Source: Polaromonas sp.
Lineage (GTDB): Bacteria > Pseudomonadota > Gammaproteobacteria > Burkholderiales > Burkholderiaceae_C
Reading direction: 5' to 3'
Assembly (NCBI GenBank): GCA_030654695.1
Contig: JAURWY010000005.1
Location: 31,799 to 95,798, forward strand
DNA length: 64,000 nt
The notes under the pieces: generated by a model
Databases searched by the model: none
Told to the model about the DNA's origin: nothing
Seen by the model: the letters and a program-made list of their open reading frames with translations, nothing else
In this document: in pieces, positions 16,065 to 23,806 of the stretch
How positions within the stretch are numbered: position 1 is the first letter of the stretch
Layout of the letters: the number at the start of each line of letters is the position of its first letter
Program-made: the position numbers and the translations under genes

Positions 16065-17252
16065 TTATTTCTTGGCAGGAGCCGCTTTGGTGGCTGCGCC
16101 ACCGATCGGTCCACCCAGCGGCGGCAGCGTCGCCACCACCACCTGTTGGCCGTTCTTCACTTCGATCATGAAGCTCTCGCGGTCCAAGTCGCCCTTGCTG
16201 TCAAAAGCCACATCCATCAGCACGCCCGGATGGTCGGCGGCGCGAACTTTCAAGGTGTGCAGCACATCGGCCACGGCCTTGCGGTCCAGCTTGCCGGTCT
16301 TCTCAATAGCCGCCTTCAAAATGTAGACGCCAGAATAGCCTTTCATGCCATTGTGATCAGAGATGTACTTGAACTCTTTCTCGAACTTGGAGCGAAAAGC
16401 GCGCACAGCTGGCAACGGCGCGTCCACCGTCAAACCCACGTGGGCGACGGCACCATTGGCTGCATCACCCGCCAGCTCGATGACTTTTTGGCCGGTCAAA
16501 GTGGTCTCGCCAATGATCGGTTTGGTCCAGCCTTGCTTGCGCAATTCGCGTAGCAAACGAGCGGACTCTTCTTCATTCGAATAGACAAATACCCCATCAG
16601 CGTTGCTTTGCTTCGAACGCAGCACCGCTGCGGAGAAGTCGACTTGGCTCGGCTCGGTTGAAATTTCGGCGACAACCTTCGTTGATGAACTGGCCAAGGC
16701 CTTCTTGATCATGTCGAGACCGCCCTTGCCAAAGTCGTTGTTCACGTAAATGATGGCAATGCTTTTGAGTTTGGCCTGGTCGCTGATGTAGCGCGCCACT
16801 TTGGGCATGGCGGTGGCCTGCGTAAAGCTGGTGCGAAAGATGAACGGATTGCCTTGCTCGGTGATGCTGGCCGCCTCACCGCCCGTGAAGTTGGGAACAC
16901 CGGCGCGGCGTGACTCCGCCATGCTGACCATGATGGAGCCTGAAAAGACCGGGCCGAAAATAGCGAAGACATCGTCATCAATGGCTTTTTGCGTCAGACC
17001 CTTGGCCACGCCCGGGTTGCTCTGGGTGTCGGCCGTGGTGGTCTGGATTTTTTTGCCCAGAATGCCACCCGCTGCGTTGATCTCTTTGACAGCCAGTTCG
17101 ACGCCGTTTTTAAAGTTGGTACCCGCAGAGGCACCGCCGCCAGACAACTCGACGATGTTGGCAATTTTGATCACGCTTTGGGCGAAACCGGCTGTGCTGG
17201 CCGTTGCAATAGCGCAGGCGGCCAGCAGTTTCAGGGTGAATCGTTTGTTCAT
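16065..17252 (-). CDS. livK: Periplasmic substrate-binding protein, LivK type
   Basis: A 395-residue type-1 periplasmic binding protein. The ATG at 17252 is chosen because AAGGAG lies six bases upstream; an ATG five codons earlier contains that Shine-Dalgarno itself. Signal peptide MNKRFTLKLLAACAIATAST followed by AGFAQS, cleavage after FAQ or nearby. IKIANIVELSGGGASAGTNF opens the mature lobe; GKKIQTTTADTQSNPG and NDFGKGGLDMIKKAL are typical Liv-family blocks. It is the first gene of the long minus-strand operon and so likely sets the cargo, presumably an aromatic or hydroaromatic acid given the downstream pca genes. Confidence 0.9.
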   Translation of the reverse strand: MNKRFTLKLLAACAIATASTAGFAQSVIKIANIVELSGGGASAGTNFKNGVELAVKEINAAGGILGKKIQTTTADTQSNPGVAKGLTQKAIDDDVFAIFGPVFSGSIMVSMAESRRAGVPNFTGGEAASITEQGNPFIFRTSFTQATAMPKVARYISDQAKLKSIAIIYVNNDFGKGGLDMIKKALASSSTKVVAEISTEPSQVDFSAAVLRSKQSNADGVFVYSNEEESARLLRELRKQGWTKPIIGETTLTGQKVIELAGDAANGAVAHVGLTVDAPLPAVRAFRSKFEKEFKYISDHNGMKGYSGVYILKAAIEKTGKLDRKAVADVLHTLKVRAADHPGVLMDVAFDSKGDLDRESFMIEVKNGQQVVVATLPPLGGPIGGAATKAAPAKK

Positions 17253-17362
17253 TTGTATCTCCTTCATGTGGGGGGGGAAACCATGGTCATCAGCAGAGTT
17301 CTGATCGGTCCGAACTTTAGCTGTTCAGCGCCGAAGCCATTGTATAAAAACCATAATGTGAG

Positions 17363-17392
17363 CGATTAACGCACGGTAATGTGCGATAGTCG
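17363..17392. promoter_or_regulatory. Imperfect palindrome in the livK/iclR divergent promoter (candidate IclR-family operator)
   Basis: Twelve-base arms, CGATTAACGCAC (17363-17374) and GTGCGATAGTCG (17381-17392), match at 10 of 12 positions around GGTAAT; the inner five pairs CGCAC/GTGCG are perfect. It is 110 bp from the livK start and 36 bp from the regulator start, the place where PcaR/PobR/PcaU-type regulators bind to control themselves and the divergent operon. Confidence 0.6.
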
Positions 17393-17401
17393 AACGAAAC
17401 T

Positions 17402-17414
17402 GGGGTTTAACCCC
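17402..17414. promoter_or_regulatory. Small perfect inverted repeat in the iclR leader
   Basis: GGGGTT-T-AACCCC, six-base arms around a single T, 14 bp before the regulator ATG and 9 bp after the larger palindrome. The one-base spacer makes a DNA-binding half-site pair likelier than an RNA hairpin. Function unproven. Confidence 0.3.
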
Positions 17415-17428
17415 GTCAAATAAAAACC

Positions 17429-18217
17429 ATGAATCCACCCGAAACCACCCACATCCGCCCCGCTTTGGACAAACGGGATTGGATCGCCGGCCTTGAAAAA
17501 GGCCTGTCGGTGATGGAGAGTTTTGACGATGCCAACCCGCGCATGACCGCCAGCCAGGCAGGGCTGCGCTGCGGCATCACACGGACGGCTGCACGCCGGT
17601 ACTTGCTGACGCTGGAGCATCTGGGTTACGTTGCCACCGACGGCAAATTGTTCTGGCTGACGCCGCGGGTGCTGAGAATGGGCCAGTCTTACCTCGAGTC
17701 AGCGCGGCTGCCGCGCATCGTGCAACCGTTTTTGCAACGCGTCACCGCTGGCACACAAGAAAGCGCTTTTGTCAGCGTGATGGACGGCGACGACATCGTC
17801 TACATCGCCCGCAACGGCTCGAACCGCATCATGAACACCGGCTACGTGCTCGGCGCACGGGTGCAAGCGCAGGTCACTGCCGCAGGGCTGCTACTGCTGG
17901 CCTTGCGTGGCCCCGACTGGGTTGAAGCCTGGCTGACCCACAACACCCTGAGCACCTACACCTCGCACACCATTGCCAGCAAGGAGCGCTTACGCATCGA
18001 ACTGGCCCGCGTGCGGGCGCAAGGTTGGGCGCTGTCAGAGCAGCAACTCGAACTCAACTACCGCGGCATCGCCGTGCCGCTACGCGACCGGCACGGTCAG
18101 GTCATGGGTGCGCTGAGTGTGACCATGCCGATGGGCCACGAGTCGAGCGAAGACGCCATTCGGCGCGTGCTGAATGTGCTGAGCGAAACGGCGCAAGGGA
18201 TGCGCCATTTGGTCTGA
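17429..18217 (+). CDS. IclR-family regulator, PcaR/PobR/PcaU type
   Basis: A 262-residue regulator: winged helix-turn-helix at about 22-85 (RDWIAGLEKGLSVMESFDD, TRTAARRYLLTLEHLGYV) and IclR effector domain from about 95. The phrases KGLSVMESF and TAARRYLLTL are the hallmark of the beta-ketoadipate subgroup (PcaR, PcaU, PobR), whose effectors are protocatechuate, 3-oxoadipate or 4-hydroxybenzoate. It is divergent from livK and shares a 176-bp intergenic with a good palindrome. It most likely activates the liv-dehydratase-pca operon in response to a pathway acid (inference). Confidence 0.88.
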   Translation: MNPPETTHIRPALDKRDWIAGLEKGLSVMESFDDANPRMTASQAGLRCGITRTAARRYLLTLEHLGYVATDGKLFWLTPRVLRMGQSYLESARLPRIVQPFLQRVTAGTQESAFVSVMDGDDIVYIARNGSNRIMNTGYVLGARVQAQVTAAGLLLLALRGPDWVEAWLTHNTLSTYTSHTIASKERLRIELARVRAQGWALSEQQLELNYRGIAVPLRDRHGQVMGALSVTMPMGHESSEDAIRRVLNVLSETAQGMRHLV

Positions 18218-18219
18218 GA

Positions 18220-20619
18220 TCACTGCTGCATCAACGCCCAAACCCGGGCTGACGACAGCGGCATTTGCAGCAGCGGCGCTTTAGCCGCCATGCCAGCGCG
18301 GGCCAGCGCATCGGCCACCGCATTGACCACCGTCGGACCCGCGCCAATGGTGCCGAGTTCGCCCACACCTTTGACGCCGAGCGGGTTGTTCAGGCACGGC
18401 ACCGAGGTGTCCATCTCGGTCTTGAAGACCGGTGAATCTTCCGCCCGTGGCGCAACGTAGTCCATCAAACTGCCGGTCAAAGGCTGGCCAGTTTCGCGGT
18501 CATAAACCACTTGCTCGTAAAGCGCTTGACCGATGCCTTGAACCGCGCCGCCGTCAAGTTGACCGCGCACAATCATCGGGTTCACCACCCGTCCGACATC
18601 GTTGACCGAGGCGTAAGCCACCACCGCCACGCGACCCGTCATTGGGTCGATTTCGACCTCGCTGATGTGGCAACCGTTGGGCCAACTCGGTCCACTCGCC
18701 GCAGAGGTCGAGTTCATGAAAATACGGCTCTCTGCTTGCCGGCCTGCCAGCGCAAAAATGTCGGTGCTCAGGTCCGTGCCGATCACTTGCAGGCGGCCGT
18801 TGCGGTACTCGATGTCAGCCGCTGAGGCTTCAAACTCCAGTGCCGCCAGACGCTTGGCTTCGGCGATGGTGCGGTCAGCGCCGACGCGCATGGCTGAGCC
18901 GCCGGTGAACAGCGAGCGCGAACCTGCGCTGCCAAAACCATCGCCACGATCAGTGTCGCCCAGCACCACGCGGACTTGTTCAATCGGCACGCCAAAGGCG
19001 TCCACCACCAACTGCGCAAGCGAGGTCAAGATGCCCTGCCCCATGCCGTTGACGGCTGAGAAAACCTCGATCATGCCGTCGGCTTGCACCGCCACCGTGA
19101 CGGTTTCTTCAAGTGCATTACCGCCCGTCCACTCTAAAAAAGTAGCGATACCTTGGCCGCGCAACAAGCCGCGTTGGGCCGAGTCTGCCGCGCGCGCCGC
19201 GAAACCAGACCAGTCGGCCAGCACCAGGGCTTGATCCATGATGGATTCAAACTGACCACAGTCGTAGGTCTGACCCATCGGGTTTTTGTAGGGCATTTGG
19301 GCAGGCGCAATGAAGTTGCGACGGCGCAGTTCTACGCGGTCAATGCCGGTCTGCCGTGCGGCTTCATCCATCAAGCGCTCCATGCTGAAGATCGCTTCAG
19401 GACGGCCCGCGCCGCGGTAAGCGCCAATCGGCGAAGTGTTGGTCAACACCGCCTTGAAATGGAAATCGATGGTCTGGATGTCGTAGACACTGGTTTGTAC
19501 CCAGGGGCCAATCATGAGTTGAATGGCAGCACCGGTGCCGGTGGCGTAGGCGCCAATATTGGCCTTGGAAGCGACCCGCAACGCGAGAATTTTACCCGTG
19601 GCGTCAAGCGCCAATTCAGCCTGCGTCTGCAAATCGCGGCCATGCAGCGCAGAGATGAATTCTTCGCTGCGGTCGGCGACCCACTTGATCGGTCGCTGCA
19701 GCGCAAGGGCGCAAAAAGCAATCGTCAAATCTTCCGGGTAAACGCCGGTTTTCATGCCGAAGCCGCCCCCCACATCGCCTACCACCACGCGCACATCGGC
19801 GCGCTCGATGCCCAGCAAATCACAGACTGAATTGCGCACGCCTGACGGCATTTGCGAGCTCATGCGAATCGTCAGACGGCCGGTCGCCGGATCCGAATGG
19901 GCCAGCACCGTGCGTGGCTCCAGACTCAGCGCCGACAAGCGTTGATTGACGATGTCGAGCTTGACCACATGCGCGGCTTTGGCAAAAGCCTCGGCGGTGG
20001 CCGGAACGCTGCCATAGCGCGTTTCACCGGCGATGTTGTCAACCGCCTTGTCGTTCAGCACGGGAGCGTCGGCGGCCGTGGCATCGTCCAAATTCACCAG
20101 CACAGGCAACTCGGCGTAGTCAATCTCAATCGCCTCAGCCGCATCACGCGCTTGCGCCAAGGTGAGCGCCACCACGGCAACCACCGCTTCACCGACAAAG
20201 CGCACCCGCTCATGCGCCAGCGCACGGCGTTCAGGGGCAGCACAAGGCAGCGGGTCAATTCGCTTGAAAACAGAACCCGGAATCGGCTTCACGCCAGCCG
20301 CCACCAGATCAGCACCGGTGACAATTTTCAGGACCCCGGGCATGGCCGAAGCGGCCGCGATGTCGAGCGAAACAATCCGGGCGTGCGGGTACGGCGAGCG
20401 CAAAAAGTACACATGAACCTGGTCATCGGGGCTGACGTCAGCCGTGAACTGGCCGGCGCCGATCAGCAGTTTGTCGTCTTCAAGACGCTTGACCGACTGG
20501 CCACTGCCAAAGCGGGCGGGCGACTCAGCGTTGGATGATGAAAATGAGGTATCAGCAGAGAATGAGGTGCTTGACGTCAAGGCAAATCCAAAAAGTTGTC
20601 GTAGCGGGCGCAAAAACAA
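18220..20619 (-). CDS. Xanthine-dehydrogenase-family molybdopterin-binding large subunit
   Basis: About 799 residues. RFGSGQSVKRLEDDKLLIGAG opens the aldehyde-oxidase a/b hammerhead domain near residue 37; the family hinge reads GAYRGAGR, so this is not a form-I CO dehydrogenase, which has AYRCSFR. The catalytic glutamate lies in KGVGELGTIGAG near the C-terminus. Partner [2Fe-2S] and FAD subunits are absent nearby, so it must use subunits encoded elsewhere. The start is uncertain: no ATG exists near the N-terminus, and a TTG at 20619 preceded by AGG is the best choice. A strong terminator lies directly upstream. Substrate unknown; it converges on the iclR gene with a 2-bp gap. Confidence 0.8.
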   Translation of the reverse strand: MFLRPLRQLFGFALTSSTSFSADTSFSSSNAESPARFGSGQSVKRLEDDKLLIGAGQFTADVSPDDQVHVYFLRSPYPHARIVSLDIAAASAMPGVLKIVTGADLVAAGVKPIPGSVFKRIDPLPCAAPERRALAHERVRFVGEAVVAVVALTLAQARDAAEAIEIDYAELPVLVNLDDATAADAPVLNDKAVDNIAGETRYGSVPATAEAFAKAAHVVKLDIVNQRLSALSLEPRTVLAHSDPATGRLTIRMSSQMPSGVRNSVCDLLGIERADVRVVVGDVGGGFGMKTGVYPEDLTIAFCALALQRPIKWVADRSEEFISALHGRDLQTQAELALDATGKILALRVASKANIGAYATGTGAAIQLMIGPWVQTSVYDIQTIDFHFKAVLTNTSPIGAYRGAGRPEAIFSMERLMDEAARQTGIDRVELRRRNFIAPAQMPYKNPMGQTYDCGQFESIMDQALVLADWSGFAARAADSAQRGLLRGQGIATFLEWTGGNALEETVTVAVQADGMIEVFSAVNGMGQGILTSLAQLVVDAFGVPIEQVRVVLGDTDRGDGFGSAGSRSLFTGGSAMRVGADRTIAEAKRLAALEFEASAADIEYRNGRLQVIGTDLSTDIFALAGRQAESRIFMNSTSAASGPSWPNGCHISEVEIDPMTGRVAVVAYASVNDVGRVVNPMIVRGQLDGGAVQGIGQALYEQVVYDRETGQPLTGSLMDYVAPRAEDSPVFKTEMDTSVPCLNNPLGVKGVGELGTIGAGPTVVNAVADALARAGMAAKAPLLQMPLSSARVWALMQQ

Positions 20620-20635
20620 GGCACCTGCCGGAAGT

Positions 20636-20670
20636 AAAAAAATCCGGCGCCACTTAAAAATGGCACCGGA
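20636..20670 (-). terminator. Rho-independent terminator after the Bug receptor gene
   Basis: On the minus strand TCCGGTGCCA, loop TTTTTAAG, TGGCGCCGGA (9 of 10 pairs plus one G-T-type mismatch) is followed by seven T. It lies 35 bp after the receptor stop and only 17 bp before the start of the molybdopterin enzyme gene. Confidence 0.85.
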
Positions 20671-20704
20671 CTTTGATGTTAGCGCAAGCTAAGCCCGCCA
20701 TCGA

Positions 20705-21682
20705 TCATCCTGCGGTGGTGACCTTGGCTTCCTTGATCACTTTGGCCCATTTGGCCTGCTCGGTCTTGATAAATTCGGCAAAACGCTCGGTCGAACCGCC
20801 GCCGTCTTCAGCACCGTATTGCTCGAACTTGTCCATCACATCAGACATCGCCATGACGCGGTTGATGTCGTCGTTCATGCGCTTGGCCATCGCCTGCGGC
20901 AGCTTGCCCGGGCCGACCAAACCGTACCAAGTGGTGGCGTCAAAACCCGTGAAGCCTGACTCGTCCATGGTCGGCACGTTGGGGTGGCCTTTGGCCCGTT
21001 TGGTGCGGGTTTGAGCCAGCGCAATCGCCTTGCCGCTTTTGACATGCGGCGTGGCCGAGGTCATGGTTTCAAAGCAGTAATTCACCTGCCCACCGATCAG
21101 GTCGACCAAAGCCGGGCCCGAGCCTTTGTAAGGCACATGCAGCGCGTCAATACCGGCGCGCAGCTTGAACATTTCAAGCGCCAAGTGCTGGGCCGAACCC
21201 CCGCCAGCCGAGGCAAAGCTGATGTTGCCGGGGTTCTTCTTGCACAACTCGACCAAGTCTTTGACCGTTTTAGCTGGCTGGGCTTCATTGCAAATCAACA
21301 GGTTCGGCGTCACGCCAACCAGCGCAATCGGCACGAAGTCGCGTTCGACCACGTAGCCGAGCTTGGGCACCAGACTGGGCGCCAGCGCGTGGCTGTTGAT
21401 GTGCGCCATCAGCAAGGTGTTGCCGTCGCTGGCTTGTTTAGAAACATAGTCGGCTGCAATCACACCAGCGGCACCGGCCTTGTTCTCAATGATGATGGAG
21501 GTGTTCCACATGACCGAGAGCTTTTGCCCGACCACCCGCGCCAGCGCATCGGTACCACCGCCCGGCGGAAAACCAACGACGATGCGGATCGGCCCGTTGG
21601 GCAAGGTTTGCGCCTTCAGCATGGGCGCGGCCACCAAGGCCGCACCGGCGACGGCACTGCTCACAAAAGTTCTGCGTTGCAT
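20705..21682 (-). CDS. Tripartite tricarboxylate transporter receptor, Bug family
   Basis: A 325-residue periplasmic receptor. MQRRTFVSSAVAGAALVAAP with following MLKAQ is a signal peptide with a Tat-like RR. The Bug fold blocks GPIRIVVGFPPGGGTDALAR, IIENKAGAAGVIAADYV and HVPYKGSGPALVDLIGGQVN are all present. Bug proteins deliver carboxylates to TctA/TctB permeases; no permease is nearby, so it is an orphan receptor. It follows the aminotransferase gene by 36 bp on the same strand and ends at a strong terminator, so both probably share the GntR-controlled promoter. Confidence 0.9.
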   Translation of the reverse strand: MQRRTFVSSAVAGAALVAAPMLKAQTLPNGPIRIVVGFPPGGGTDALARVVGQKLSVMWNTSIIIENKAGAAGVIAADYVSKQASDGNTLLMAHINSHALAPSLVPKLGYVVERDFVPIALVGVTPNLLICNEAQPAKTVKDLVELCKKNPGNISFASAGGGSAQHLALEMFKLRAGIDALHVPYKGSGPALVDLIGGQVNYCFETMTSATPHVKSGKAIALAQTRTKRAKGHPNVPTMDESGFTGFDATTWYGLVGPGKLPQAMAKRMNDDINRVMAMSDVMDKFEQYGAEDGGGSTERFAEFIKTEQAKWAKVIKEAKVTTAG

Positions 21683-21718
21683 GGTTGTCTCCGACTTTGT
21701 TTCAAGGACTCATCAAAC

Positions 21719-22939
21719 TCAGGCGGCCTTGCGAGTCGGCACCGCCGCCGCATGACTTGAAAAATAATCCATCGCCGCCTGCACGCCCGAGCCGGCGAGC
21801 TTGACGCCGGCCAGCTTCAAGCCCATCTCGCAACCTGCCAGCGCCGCCATCAGCGTCAGGTCATTGCTGTCACCCAAGTGGCCGATGCGGAACATCTTGC
21901 CCTTGATCTTGCCCAGCCCGGTGCCCAAAGAGCAGTCAAAGCGTTCGTAAATGATCTTGCGGACGGCGTCTGCGTCAACGCCTTCAGGCGTCATCACGCC
22001 GGTCAAAATCGGCGAATACACCGAGGCGTCCGCGCATTGAATCTGCAAGCCCCAAGCCCGCACCGCCGAGCGCACGCCTTCAGCCCAGCGCTGGTGGCGC
22101 GCAAATACCGCGTCCAGCCCGTTCTCGAGCAGCATGTCGCAAGCTTCGCTCAAGGCATAGAGCAAGTTGGTGTTCGGGGTGGTCGGCCAGAAGCCAGTTT
22201 TGTTCATCTCGATAATCTCGTCCCACGCCCAGAAAGCCTTTGGCAGCGTGGCTTTTTGGCTGGCTTCAATGGCCTTGACCGAGAGCGCGTTGAAGCTGAT
22301 ACCCGGCGGCAACATCAGGCCTTTTTGCGAACCGCTGATGCTGACGTCTACGCCCCAGTCGTCGTGCCGGTAATCGGCAGAACCGAGGCCAGAGATGGTG
22401 TCGACCAACAGCAGTGCTGGGTGTTTAGCGGCGTCAATGGCTTGGCGCACAGCGGCGATGTTGCTGGTGACACCCGTGGAGGTTTCGTTGTGCACCACGC
22501 AAACCGCTTTGATGCTGTGGGCTGTGTCGGCCTTCAGCCGCTCTTCAATCAGGTCAGCGCGAACGCCGTGCCGCCAAGCGTCGGGGCCAGGCAAGCCCAT
22601 CACTTCGGTTTTCAGGCCAAGCCGCACGGCCAGCTTGTTCCACAGCGCGGCAAAGTGACCGGTTTCATACATCAGCACATGGTCGCCGGCGCTCAAGGTG
22701 TTGACCAGGGCGGCCTCCCAGGCGCCCGTGCCGGAGGCCGGGTAAATGATCACCGGCTGACGGGTTTTGAAAATGCTCTGAACATCGGCCAGCACCTTGA
22801 GCCCGAGCACCCCGAACTCGGGGCCGCGGTGGTCAATGGTCGGGTAACTCATGGCGCGCAACACGCGGTCAGGGACCGGTGAAGGCCCAGGAATTTGCAA
22901 AAAGTGGCGACCAGTGGGGTGAAAGTCAAGCGTCTGCAT
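21719..22939 (-). CDS. Serine-glyoxylate / alanine-glyoxylate aminotransferase family (class V)
   Basis: A 406-residue PLP enzyme from the ATG at 22939 (GGAG 8-9 bases upstream; a longer reading adds only 12 unconserved residues). FLQIPGPSPVPDRVLRAM is the class V start, LLLVDTISGLGSADYRHDDW carries the PLP-ring Asp180, and SISGSQKGLMLPPG holds the Schiff-base Lys206. C-terminal RIGHLGDSND is typical of serine-glyoxylate aminotransferases. It would turn a 2-oxo acid such as glyoxylate into an amino acid. It faces the GntR/oxidase genes across two identical operator-like sites. Confidence 0.88.
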   Translation of the reverse strand: MQTLDFHPTGRHFLQIPGPSPVPDRVLRAMSYPTIDHRGPEFGVLGLKVLADVQSIFKTRQPVIIYPASGTGAWEAALVNTLSAGDHVLMYETGHFAALWNKLAVRLGLKTEVMGLPGPDAWRHGVRADLIEERLKADTAHSIKAVCVVHNETSTGVTSNIAAVRQAIDAAKHPALLLVDTISGLGSADYRHDDWGVDVSISGSQKGLMLPPGISFNALSVKAIEASQKATLPKAFWAWDEIIEMNKTGFWPTTPNTNLLYALSEACDMLLENGLDAVFARHQRWAEGVRSAVRAWGLQIQCADASVYSPILTGVMTPEGVDADAVRKIIYERFDCSLGTGLGKIKGKMFRIGHLGDSNDLTLMAALAGCEMGLKLAGVKLAGSGVQAAMDYFSSHAAAVPTRKAA

Positions 22940-22967
22940 GGGAAGGCTCCGTGAATGAGTCTGCATT

Positions 22968-22983
22968 TTTTGCATACAAAATT
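22968..22983. promoter_or_regulatory. Putative GntR operator, copy 1 (aminotransferase side)
   Basis: TTTTGCATACAAAATT; its core TTTTG-CATA-CAAAA is a near-perfect palindrome like FCD-GntR operators (TTGTATACAA type). It is 29 bp upstream of the aminotransferase start and is repeated base for base at 23075-23090, 107 bp away. Confidence 0.7.
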
Positions 22984-23060
22984 ATTTTGTCAATAGGGCA
23001 GATATCAGAGAATCTCACAAAAAGATGGTTTAAATCACTTTAAAACGGTTCACTTTGTGT

Positions 23061-23090
23061 TTGACATCCGGAAATTTTGCATACAAAATT
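23061..23090 (+). promoter_or_regulatory. gntR promoter with operator copy 2 over the -10
   Basis: A perfect TTGACA (23061-23066), 17-base spacer and CAAAAT (23084-23089, 4 of 6). The second copy of the 16-bp palindrome (23075-23090) covers the -10, which predicts direct self-repression. The expected start of transcription falls at about 23096, the A of the ATG, so the mRNA may be leaderless. Confidence 0.65.
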
Positions 23091-23095
23091 TCACC

Positions 23096-23806
23096 ATGAG
23101 CGCTGACATCATTCCCCTGAACCCCACCCCACGATCCGCCCTGCACGAACAAGTGGCGCTGCGCCTGCGTGAAATGTTGGTCGAAAGCCGCATCGCACCG
23201 GGCGCCAAACTCAACGAACGCGAACTCAGCGAGGTCCTGAACGTCTCGCGCACGCCCTTGCGTGAGGCCATCAAGATGCTGGCGGCCGAAGGCTTGGTCG
23301 AGCTGCTGCCGAACCGCGGCGCGATTGCCGTTGAGTTGAGCGAAGCCGATGTGCTCAACACCTTTGAGGTCATGGCCGGACTCGAAGCGCAATCCGGTGA
23401 ACTGGCCGCTGAGCGCATCACAGACGCCGAACTGGTCGAGATCCAGGCCATGCATTACGAAATGCTGGCCGCCTACACACGGCGCGACTTGCCGGCCTAT
23501 TACCGACTCAACTCGGCGATTCATGCCGCCATCAATGCCGCTGCCAAAAACCCGGTGCTGAGCGCCACTTACCGGCAAGTCAATGCGCGGCTGCAGGCGC
23601 TGCGGTTTCGCTCCAACCAAGACGGCGACAAATGGGGCGCCGCGATGAAAGAACACGAGCAAATGATCGACGCCCTGACGCAGCGCAACCCGGCCGCCAT
23701 GCGTGCCGTGCTGCTCAGCCACTTGAACCACAAGCGCGACGTGGTGATGGCCCAGCTGGTGCAGCAACGCAAAATTCTTGAAGCCGGCGAAGGAGAGCAA
23801 GCATGA
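23096..23806 (+). CDS. GntR-family regulator, FCD subfamily
   Basis: A 236-residue regulator. Winged helix (about 15-80): HEQVALRLREMLVESRIAPG, then the GntR hallmark LSEVLNVSRTPLREAIKMLA and GLVELLPNRGAIAV. FCD effector domain from about 90, with metal-type residues in the HAAINAAAKNP and EHEQMIDAL helices. The ATG at 23096 is preferred to an in-frame GTG at 23057, which lies upstream of the -35. Its stop overlaps the oxidase ATG by 4 bp. Likely represses itself, the oxidase and the divergent aminotransferase/receptor unit through the two 16-bp sites; ligand probably a 2-hydroxy or 2-oxo acid (inference). Confidence 0.88.
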   Translation: MSADIIPLNPTPRSALHEQVALRLREMLVESRIAPGAKLNERELSEVLNVSRTPLREAIKMLAAEGLVELLPNRGAIAVELSEADVLNTFEVMAGLEAQSGELAAERITDAELVEIQAMHYEMLAAYTRRDLPAYYRLNSAIHAAINAAAKNPVLSATYRQVNARLQALRFRSNQDGDKWGAAMKEHEQMIDALTQRNPAAMRAVLLSHLNHKRDVVMAQLVQQRKILEAGEGEQA

